64,000 bases of DNA, from NCBI RefSeq assembly GCF_000165485.1, contig NC_014623.1, positions 3,305,501-3,369,500 of the forward strand. Direction: 5' to 3'. Below are positions 8,830 through 16,700 of the stretch, in pieces. Below the pieces are notes generated by a model, which saw nothing but the letters and a program-made list of their open reading frames with translations, was not told the origin of the DNA and ran no database searches. The first letter of the stretch is position 1. Each line of letters begins with the position of its first letter. The position numbers were made by a program, and so were the translations under genes. Origin of the DNA: Stigmatella aurantiaca DW4/3-1. GTDB taxonomy: Bacteria > Myxococcota > Myxococcia > Myxococcales > Myxococcaceae.

Positions 8830-9360
8830 TTGATTCCAAGTGACGACGTTCGGTGCTCCTCCTGCGCGTTTGTGATGTGCATGTGCCTCTTGGGATTGGG
8901 GGGATGTAGCTCGACCCTAGCTGCGCACGAAGGCACAGGCGGAGCAGGCTTCCTGGAACTCAATGCACAGAGCGACGGTGCCGTCGCTCAGAGCGGCAGT
9001 GCCATCGCGCAAGGCCCAGAGTGCACGCAGAAGGACACGACCGTCTCCTGCTGCCTCAAGAAGCACCCAGGCGAGTACGAGCGCTGCGGGGCACCGACTC
9101 CCAAGCAGACCCCTAAGAAATCTCCACCGCCCGCCGACGAGCCCAATCGGCTGCCTCCGCTCACGGGTTCATCACCTGAGGGAACAAGAGAGCGGGAGCA
9201 GCGGTGCCGCGAGTATTACTACCGCTGTCTAGATCTCGGCGGGGAGTACGAGCGGCGCGGCATGTTCGGGAAGACGATCTGCCAGTCGTGTTGGACCCGC
9301 TGCAACGCAGAGGGGTCCTGGCCTAAAGAGGTCAACGACTTTCCTTGCCTTGGGGGTTAG
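8830..9360 (+). CDS. Cys-rich lipoprotein, candidate SitA-like polymorphic toxin
   Basis: A 176-residue protein starting at TTG with an AAAAAGGAAG ribosome site just upstream. The N-terminus is a lipoprotein signal with lipobox LGGC near residue 26. A Gly/Ala/Ser linker and a Pro/Lys-rich linker follow. The last 50 residues form a Cys-rich module (CREYYYRC, GKTICQSCWTRC, FPCLGG). Lipoprotein head plus short variable C-terminal domain plus a small gene 2 bases downstream is the layout of myxobacterial Sit toxin-immunity pairs spread by outer-membrane exchange. I cannot name the C-terminal domain, so the toxin role is inferred from architecture. Confidence 0.5.
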   Translation: MIPSDDVRCSSCAFVMCMCLLGLGGCSSTLAAHEGTGGAGFLELNAQSDGAVAQSGSAIAQGPECTQKDTTVSCCLKKHPGEYERCGAPTPKQTPKKSPPPADEPNRLPPLTGSSPEGTREREQRCREYYYRCLDLGGEYERRGMFGKTICQSCWTRCNAEGSWPKEVNDFPCLGG

Positions 9361-9362
9361 CA

Positions 9363-9890
9363 GTGAGACGCCCGCGCAAGGAATGGTGGCGGACGGTCGC
9401 AACAGAGCGTGATGACCTCACGGTGTCACTGCTTGAAGCGGAAGCCTCTTTCGAGGTGGCTGCCCTGTCATTCCAGGATCTGGAGCGGCGGTTTCTCCGC
9501 GAAGCGATGACGCCCACTGAACGGCTACATCTGAAGCGGCTTACGGCGATTAACGTTCTTGACACTGCTTTTTTGCAGCGCCGCCCGTGGAGCGACTTTG
9601 GCCCGTGGCTGCGCAGGCTCAAGCGGCTCGGCTTTCCAGATCTCTGGAGCCGGTTTCACATTGCGACCCTCTACGTGCAATCGTTGTCCACCTTTCCCGA
9701 GCAAGCACGTGACGCCTTTGCCATGCTGGCGGACGTAGAGCGCCGAGTCTTGAGGCGGCGCAAGGACCGGAGTTCCCGCCAGCAGATGCTAGACGGCATT
9801 GAGCACGCCCGGCGCGAGGCTACGAGACACGGCATCCTGCCGCCCAACACCTTGCCAGCTCGGCCCCGGCGGCGCGTGCGCAGCGGATAA
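9363..9890 (+). CDS. Hypothetical protein, possible immunity partner of the lipoprotein
   Basis: A 175-residue protein with GTG start 2 bases after the lipoprotein stop, so the two are almost certainly co-transcribed and coupled. It has no signal peptide or membrane segment. It reads as a mostly helical, Arg-rich cytoplasmic protein (LERRFLREAMTPTERLHLKR, RLKRLGFPDLWSRFHIATLY) with a very basic C-terminus (RPRRRVRSG). I do not recognise the family. The context suggests an immunity factor for the upstream candidate toxin, but a second effector is possible. The longer frame starting at 9345 overlaps the lipoprotein by 16 bases and is less attractive. Confidence 0.5.
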   Translation: MRRPRKEWWRTVATERDDLTVSLLEAEASFEVAALSFQDLERRFLREAMTPTERLHLKRLTAINVLDTAFLQRRPWSDFGPWLRRLKRLGFPDLWSRFHIATLYVQSLSTFPEQARDAFAMLADVERRVLRRRKDRSSRQQMLDGIEHARREATRHGILPPNTLPARPRRRVRSG

Positions 9891-10105
9891 CTCCTGCTCG
9901 GCCTGGTACCACTCGGTCACATCGGCGAGCAGGCATCCACGCGCCACCGTGCATGTCTGTCCTGGCTTCCACTGTTGTCCACTCGGCTGGAATACAGCGC
10001 GGGACCATCGCCGTTCCCAAGCCCGCACTGATTGCGATGAGGCTTGAGCCCCGGTCATTGACCGTCTGTGTGGGCGAGCCTTGTCTTGAACGATCCCAAG
10101 GAAAA

Positions 10106-10816
10106 ATGAACAAGCTCAAGATCATTGGATTGATGGGGTTCACGTTCGCCGCGCTCGCCGCGTGTGGACCGGAACTGACTCCCGAGGCGATGGAACTCGA
10201 GCAGGCGAGTGACCCGCTGCAGGCGCCTCGACCCCCCAGCGACGATTCCGGGGGGGGCGGTGGGGGTATCTCCCTCCCAGCGCCCCAGCCTGCACCGGCT
10301 CCTGCTCCGAGCGCGGAGCTCACCCGCTATTACGGGTACCTGTCCCAGGCCGGGTTCTACAACTCCAGTCAGCTCGGGATGGTGAAGGAGGAGGTTCTCT
10401 GCGACGTATACGTCTCCCAGGGGGCGGGGACGTTTAACCGAGGCGTCACCAAGACCTGCACCTGGCAGCAGACCGAGCCCGGATGGGTACTCCAGAGCGT
10501 TTCGGTAGAGGTGCCAGAGAACAAGAAAGGCCGCGGTAGCTATGCCTACAACACCATGGCCGCAGACGGGCAGTTCTTCATGCACATCCAGGAGACGGGC
10601 GACAAGTGGAAGGCTGCGATTGACCTGGCCGCCAAGGCCGCTGACGTTGAGGTGAAGCAAAAGCTTGAGCTCGACTATCAGCAGCACATGGAGCGGATGG
10701 TGAGCCTCTCTGCGAACAAGAACACCGTGCATCTTGAGGTGACTGCCAATGGTGGGGCCTTTGCGAAGTCCGCCATTCGCGTGATCCTCCGGGGAAAGAA
10801 GATCCGGGTGGAATAA
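10106..10816 (+). CDS. Hypothetical lipoprotein with Pro/Gly-rich linker
   Basis: A 236-residue protein. ATG 10106 is chosen because it gives a clean lipoprotein signal (MNKLKIIGLMGFTFAALAAC, lipobox LAAC at Cys20) with AAGGA just upstream; the longer frame from 9953 would bury it. A flexible linker with a Gly run and a Pro/Ala run (residues 35-70) is followed by a C-terminal domain of about 165 residues. That domain has two cysteines flanking TFNRGVTKTC and a Lys/Glu-rich helix near 170-195. It has its own terminator. No family is recognised. Probably an outer-membrane or periplasmic lipoprotein. Confidence 0.7.
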   Translation: MNKLKIIGLMGFTFAALAACGPELTPEAMELEQASDPLQAPRPPSDDSGGGGGGISLPAPQPAPAPAPSAELTRYYGYLSQAGFYNSSQLGMVKEEVLCDVYVSQGAGTFNRGVTKTCTWQQTEPGWVLQSVSVEVPENKKGRGSYAYNTMAADGQFFMHIQETGDKWKAAIDLAAKAADVEVKQKLELDYQQHMERMVSLSANKNTVHLEVTANGGAFAKSAIRVILRGKKIRVE

Positions 10817-10847
10817 GCCAGATAATGGTCAGGTGATCGCTGAAGAA

Positions 10848-10871
10848 GGGCTCGGAGGTAACTCCGGGCCC
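10848..10871 (+). terminator. Rho-independent terminator
   Basis: GGGCTCGGAG and CTCCGGGCCC pair around the loop GTAA (10 bp with one G-U), followed by GTTTTCATTT. It sits 32 bases after the lipoprotein stop and just before the convergent DpdD-like gene ends, so it may serve both strands. Confidence 0.6.
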
Positions 10872-10879
10872 GTTTTCAT

Positions 10880-13174
10880 TTAGTACGTGGCGTCGCGCAG
10901 CGCCCGGAGCATGCTCGCACTCCCCTGTCCTGCGGCGTAGAGGGTGGCGGCGCCCTTCGGCCGGTTGACCCCGATAAATTCGGTGGCTGCGTGTTTGGCT
11001 GCGGCCGTGGCGATCACGAAGATGTCCGCGGTCGCCGCCTGTTGCTTCAAGGCAGGCGATCCTCCGGCCTTGTCGCTGAAGCACGCGACGCGAGCTGTCG
11101 GGGCAAGTTGCTTGATGACACGTGTAACCCGCTCCAGGACGTTCGCTTTCAGTGAATAGAGAGCGATCTTGCGTCCTTCGAGCGCCGCGGCCAGGGTCCC
11201 ACCGGACGCGGAGTTCTCACGTGATTCATCCTGAAGCCTCTGCTCCAGAGGACTCGGCACGTGCAGGGCAAGTTCTTTCGCCAGGTCCCGCAGCAGCAGA
11301 ATCTGCTCCCGGCTCGTGCGGCGCATGTGGTGCTGCAGGTACCGCGTGACTTCATGGAAGAACTGTGCGCGCTCCTCTGGGTCGGCAGCTGGGTGGTTCA
11401 CCAGCATGTCCAGGGTGTCGAGGGCCCAATCTCCGAGCGAGGCCGCTGCCACTCGCATCCATGTTTCTCTCAGGGACGTGAGCGCGGAACGGTATTCGCC
11501 TGCCGTCAGGCCTATCCGGATCAGTGCCTCGGTCACTTCGCAGAGCGCCTGCAACTGCTCCACGCGGACTTGATCGTCCAGAGCGATGACGACAGCGAGC
11601 TGCTCCAGCACCGGCTTGAGCACTCGCTCGGGTCCTTCGGGGGTCAAAAGAAACGAGAGCAGGTGAGGAAGGCCTGTGCGGAGAGCCTCCTCTCCCCAAG
11701 GTGGGCGGACAGTACCGAGTTCCCTGGCGGTCGCCTCCACACGGGCTGGGTTGCCAATCCATTCGGGCCGAAGCCATTCGCGCATACCGTGCTCGGCCAC
11801 TTCGAGCGCGCTGGGCCATGGCTCCGGATGTCGCAGGCGCTCGAGCCAGCCACTCGGATCCACGGGAATGACAGGAGGGGAGGGGGGAGCCGCTGTCGGC
11901 CGGGCCGGAGGCTGTGTGGCGAGTTCGAGCAGCCGCTCGTAGTGACGGCGCAGGGGCTCCCGGCCCAGGAGCGCCTCGCGTTCGTTGGGAGAGGCACTGT
12001 CCACGGAGGCGAGCGCCTTCCGGGCTGCATCGAGCGTGTCGAGTTCGCTCGCACAACGCAGGAGGAGCGCGAGCCGCTCCACCCCTTCTGGGTGCGTCAG
12101 CGCTTCTTGGAAGGCGCGGTCCACGTCCGCCTCTTCGAATGCCTTGCGAGCTGCGTCGAGGCCATGAGCCGGAGCCATGCCCTGGGGGCCAGGGACGAGC
12201 GCCGCGAGCGCCTCGAGGTAAGGGCGATCCAGGGCATTCACCGGAAGTGCCGCCAAGAGTTCGTCTCGCAGTTCTGGGCGCGCGGGCCGGGCTGCCGCCG
12301 CCAGCATCATGAAGCAGCGCGTGACCTCCGGTGCGGCCATCCCGCGGCGCGTCCGGAACAGCGTGGGGCAGGTGGGCCAAAGTTGGCTGAAGTGCGCGAC
12401 CGCCCCCGCGGCGTCGCACGCCCTCTCGAAGGGCCTCAGCTCCTGGACATAGAGCGCCCGGATCAGTGCCTGGGTCACTCGCCGCGGGCGGGCGAGCGTC
12501 AGCAAGGTATTGAATCGTCTGGGCTCGAGAAGCTCCTCCCACGCCTGGAGGCACTCCGCGCGCAGGACCTCGAGGAAGAGCTGGTTCTGTGCGGAGAGCC
12601 GTCCGAGCCGCCGGAATTCCGCGATGTGACCGGCAGCGGCCGTGCCATCCCCTGCTCTGAGGGCATGTTCAAAGTCTCCGAGGATGCGGCCGGTGGGGCG
12701 GGGAACGGCGAGCAGACGGAGGGGCCGCTCCTTGCGCAGCGTCTGCATCAGCAGGAGCTTCCGCCGCACGTGCTCCCGGTACTCCTTGCGTGGGACTCGC
12801 AAGCGGAAGGCCCGTCCCGGCGCAGCCTGTCTCACTGCCTGATCGATCGGGTCCTGGGTGTCCAGCTGGGACCACGCGGCCCACGGACCGGCGTATGAGG
12901 GACCAACGAAGGCGATCAACTGCTCGCGCAAGGCCCGGGCCCCCGAGGCAGTGGCCGAGAGCGCATACCATTCCACCCGGTCATCCTCCCGCACGCGAGG
13001 AAGACACAACGGGTCTTCCCCGGCGCGGAGCGCCTCAATCCAAGGGGCAAGCCGCTCCAGCGTGTCGTGAGGGAGTCTTTTTTCCTGGATTTTCTCCCAG
13101 CGAAGCTTGTTTCCAGGTCCGAAGAAGCGCTCGGGAAACCCTGGAGGCAGCCATGAACGCGGAGGTGCGCTCAC
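10880..13174 (-). CDS. Large unknown protein, DpdD-like
   Basis: A 764-residue protein starting at GTG 13174, which overlaps the stop of the PLD gene (GTGA); the frame is open further upstream but there it only shadows the PLD gene. The N-terminus reads SWLPPGFPERFFGPGNKLRWEKI. The middle is Leu/Arg/Ala-rich and helical, like TPR or HEAT material. The last 100 residues look like a small Rossmann-type domain (GRKIALYSLKAN, VACFSDKAGGS, ADIFVIATAAAKHAATEFI). Its place after a DpdK-like PLD and a DpdJ-like helicase suggests DpdD of the 7-deazapurine-in-DNA restriction systems. I have no alignment. An unnamed defence protein is the alternative. Confidence 0.5.
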   Translation of the reverse strand: MSAPPRSWLPPGFPERFFGPGNKLRWEKIQEKRLPHDTLERLAPWIEALRAGEDPLCLPRVREDDRVEWYALSATASGARALREQLIAFVGPSYAGPWAAWSQLDTQDPIDQAVRQAAPGRAFRLRVPRKEYREHVRRKLLLMQTLRKERPLRLLAVPRPTGRILGDFEHALRAGDGTAAAGHIAEFRRLGRLSAQNQLFLEVLRAECLQAWEELLEPRRFNTLLTLARPRRVTQALIRALYVQELRPFERACDAAGAVAHFSQLWPTCPTLFRTRRGMAAPEVTRCFMMLAAAARPARPELRDELLAALPVNALDRPYLEALAALVPGPQGMAPAHGLDAARKAFEEADVDRAFQEALTHPEGVERLALLLRCASELDTLDAARKALASVDSASPNEREALLGREPLRRHYERLLELATQPPARPTAAPPSPPVIPVDPSGWLERLRHPEPWPSALEVAEHGMREWLRPEWIGNPARVEATARELGTVRPPWGEEALRTGLPHLLSFLLTPEGPERVLKPVLEQLAVVIALDDQVRVEQLQALCEVTEALIRIGLTAGEYRSALTSLRETWMRVAAASLGDWALDTLDMLVNHPAADPEERAQFFHEVTRYLQHHMRRTSREQILLLRDLAKELALHVPSPLEQRLQDESRENSASGGTLAAALEGRKIALYSLKANVLERVTRVIKQLAPTARVACFSDKAGGSPALKQQAATADIFVIATAAAKHAATEFIGVNRPKGAATLYAAGQGSASMLRALRDATY

Positions 13175-13710
13175 AGGACCCCTCCGTATTCGCGATGGAA
13201 TGAAACGCGAAGGCTGGCCACTTGCGCCGGATCTCTCTGCAGGGTCACCAACTCGGTCTGGATCTCGATACCGCTGTAGGTGAAGTTCATCGAGCCGGTG
13301 AGTCCGAAGTCGTCTCCAATCAGCCCCTTGGCGTGAAGGACATCCCGCTTGAAGAGGGTCAGCGACCCTGAAGGGAGCCTGCCCACCACCGAATCGTGCA
13401 GCGCCTTGCAGAAGCGCACGCTCTCTGGCTCGGACCTCGTGGCCAGCACCAACCGCGTTCCGCGATTCATCAGCCGCCGAAGGACGTCGCTCAGCCGCAG
13501 CCGCGTGGGGGAGAGTTCCGGATCCAGACTTCTGAAGGCCGCCGTCTGGTTGTCGAGCACCTCGATGTCCCTCACCCAGGGGGACACCAGCCACAAGCAC
13601 CGGCTGGGCTTGAGGAACTCGCGCACGAAGAGCCCCTGGAGCACCTCTCGAATCTCGTTCCGGGAAGCGGAGGAGGTCCGGAGGATCTGCCTCGTGGTGA
13701 TCTGGCTCAT
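13171..13710 (-). CDS. Phospholipase D-like protein, DpdK-like
   Basis: A 179-residue protein with one HKD half-site: HAKGLIGDDFGLTGSMNFTY near residues 126-145 supplies His, Lys and the following Ser/Asn. The N-terminal half has PSRCLWLVSPWVRDIEVLDN and RGTRLVLATRSE. One HKD per chain implies a dimeric active site. The SMNFTYSGIE stretch and SPWV-I-VLDN layout fit what I recall of DpdK proteins better than DrmC of DISARM. It overlaps the helicase by ATGA and the DpdD-like gene by GTGA, so one transcript makes all three. Expected role: nuclease or DNA-end processing in a restriction-type defence. Confidence 0.65.
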   Translation of the reverse strand: MSQITTRQILRTSSASRNEIREVLQGLFVREFLKPSRCLWLVSPWVRDIEVLDNQTAAFRSLDPELSPTRLRLSDVLRRLMNRGTRLVLATRSEPESVRFCKALHDSVVGRLPSGSLTLFKRDVLHAKGLIGDDFGLTGSMNFTYSGIEIQTELVTLQRDPAQVASLRVSFHREYGGVL

Positions 13711-16700
13711 TGCACTGCCTCCGGCAGGTCAAAGAGCACGGCCATCCGCCCTTGCTCGCGGCGCGTGCCGCGGACGTGCGGGTGGACGAGCAGTGTGTAG
13801 GTATCGAGCGGCTCGATGAGGACCGCCAAGATGGCTTCCCGGAGCCGTTCGGGCTCGGTGACAGGCCCGGAGAGCCGTGCCGAGCCGTGCTGGACGAGCT
13901 GGGTGGTGAGTGTCTCCATCCAGTCCGGATCCTCCAGCCGCACCTCGTCATGTCTGCGTGGCAGCAGCATCAGTGCAAGGCGGCGGTCAGTGGGAGGCAA
14001 GGAGCAATAGGGATTGGTCGTCTTCATGCTCTCGGCGCGGATTCCCGATCCGCGGGGCCAGAGAAGGCCCATGAGCGCGGAGAAGCGCCACGCTGCCCGG
14101 TCGCCAGGAACCGCTTCCGGGTATCCCAGCGCGGCCTCCAGCGTGTCGTTGCCGCTCTCGCGGCTGGCGATCAGCCGAAGATCGAGCTCGATTCCCAGCC
14201 GTGCCTCTTCGGCATCCCAGTCCGCGAGGATCCGCGAGAGCAGCGCATCTGTTGCAAGTGAACTGCCTGGGCGCAGCGGCCTGGCAAAGATCGCCGCCAC
14301 CACGGGCTGGTTGACCACGAAGCCACGCTCCGCGAGCATGCGGCGCAAGGCATGTGAACGCTGGCTCAACGCCTGATGGCCTCCCGATGCGCGTGTTTCC
14401 TCCACCGCCCGGGCAAGCGCCTCGTCCCGAGGGCCGCGGCTGCCAGTGATACGTCCCAGCAACTCCCGGAGTTGGGTGTCGATCTCCTCGAAATCAGAGG
14501 GAGCCAGGATGGACTCGAGCAGATCGAAGAAGCGCCGGGGATCTTCGCCATAGCGTGCCAGGAATGCCTCGATCACGGCAGCTCCCCCCAGGGCGGCCTC
14601 GGTCAGCCAGATCCGCGAGCTGTCTTTCGCGCCTTCGGCATCCAGCTCGAGCAGGAGATCTCCCGCGTCGATCTGGGCACACAGCAGCTGGAGGGTCCCC
14701 AAGCAGGCCGTGCCCAGCGTGGCCCTGACGCGCCGCCGCAGCCAGGGTTCCCAGGAGGCGTCCGGCGGGGCCCATAGAACGCGCGCCGCATCGTTCAGCG
14801 CCGCCAGCACCGAAGGGCCATCCAGCAGATCGACGAGCGCTTGGTGGCGACGGGAGCGCAGGAGGTTGCCGGGAGCCTCGTCATCGGTGTCATCCTCGCC
14901 GGTGAGGTTGTCTCCGGCGGGCAGGGCCATGAAGAGCGTGTCGAGCGCCTTCCCAAGCAGCACCCCCTCTTGGCCACGGAGCCGCTCTTGCGCTTGCTCC
15001 AGGGTACTTCCACTGCTCAGCGCCTCCAACGCCAAGGCCGAGAGGTAGGCATCCCCCAGCCAGTCGCGCTGGAAGCGATTCGCCAGCCCGTCGAGCCGCT
15101 CATCTTCTTGCAGGCGATGGTGGAAGAGGGCGGGGCGCAGGCCGCGCATCAACTCCGGATCGGTTGCGCAGAGGGGCGCGAGCGGCTCGGGAAGGTTCAG
15201 CCCAATCTCCAGCGCGTCAACCTCGGCGTTGAAGCCCAGGGCTGCTGGCTCCATCCGGCCGTTCGCTGCTTGCCGTTCGAAGGTCACCTTTCCTTCGAAT
15301 TCCTCTCCTCCCTCCAGTTTGAGCGACACGTTTATCGCGGGCGCGTAGCGAGTGAGTTCCACCGGCTGCGAGAGCGCGTGGGTGTGGACTTTCAAGCAGG
15401 TGATCAACTCCCTCCACTGCGAGTGGCGGGGCAGGTCGAGTTCAAGCCCATCAGCAGTGGGACGCAGGGCGGTGAGCCACTGGAGAAATGCATTCGAAGA
15501 AGAGAGGACCTCCGAAGGGGGTTCGCTTGTCGTGAGTTGGAGCGGCCGCACCACGGCCACTTCTTCTGCCGCGCCCGGTACCGGAAACCGGCCGAGATCC
15601 AGGGCGTGCTCTGGTCCGCAGAAATCCTCCAGCCGGAGACTGCCTCCACCCCGGGGAACGGGGATCCAATTCCGCTGCTGGATGTGCTCGATGCTGAAGC
15701 GGTGTGAGACGTGTCCCGGCGCGAACTCACGGAGCGATTGATCGATGGGCATCCATTCGGGGCGGTTGCGGAACCGGTTCTTCAGGAGGATCTCCACCTC
15801 GGGAATGTTGAGGTCGCCGAAGAGCGTGGCAGGGATGAACTCTGGCAGCGGAACCTTCTTTGTGAAGCCCTCCGTCGATTCCACCAGATGGGTGGAAGCC
15901 ACCCGCCAGTTGCGCTCCAACTGGCGCAACCAAGTAGGAATCACGGATGTGAGCAGGGCGCGAGGGGGGTCCCAGAGGAGTGCTTGGGCGGTGGAGTCGT
16001 CCAGGTGCAGCGCATCCTGCAGATAGCCCTTGAAGCGCTCGCGCTCGCGCTGATCCTCCAGCAGGGCCCGGAGGCACTTGACGGCGGCCTGCTGACGCTT
16101 CTGCTTTTCCGGGCCGTCGCTTGGAGCGGTGAGGTCCGACCACGGGTCGATCCGCCGGTCCGTGTATGACAGCCAGTCGAGCAGGACGTAGGTGGCCTGC
16201 ATCTTCAGGACATGCCGGTTTCCGATGGGAAGAGAGCGGGGGGGCAGTTCGGGCGAGAAGAGCTGCTCGTAGCTCCGGTAAGCGGTCCGGTCTCGTCCGA
16301 AGTCCGAGAGGACGACGAGGGTCCACGGCCGCATGACATGGGAACGGCCGGCACGGCCCTTCCGTTGCAAGAAGGCGGCGGAACTCAGGGGGGCCTTGTG
16401 CTGCACGACCGCCCCAACGTGTGGGTCATCGAATCCCACCTCAAGAGACGAGGTCGCCACGACGATCTCCGCCTTCCGGTCGATCCCTCGGTCCAGAGAG
16501 CTCACCCGTTCCACTGGAACGCGGGCGCCGGGCGCCAGGGAGTGGCCGATCCACTCGGCGATGTCCCACGATTGGCCATCGGCCAGACGCGCTGTGTGCT
16601 CGGGGTGAGCGCGAGCACGCAGGGTGGCCAGCGAGCCCCAAGGGCTGCGCTTGTTGGGCTCCCCACTCCGCTTCCAGCCCTCGGCATCCTGCGTGTCGAA

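Noticed and set aside
11261-12898. 545-codon plus-strand open frame
   Set aside because: Antisense to the DpdD-like gene, which has operon overlaps; this frame has no RBS and no recognisable motif.
13175-13951. N-terminal extension of the DpdD-like protein
   Set aside because: The extra 259 codons are a shadow of the PLD and helicase genes; GTG 13174 with a GTGA overlap is the natural start.
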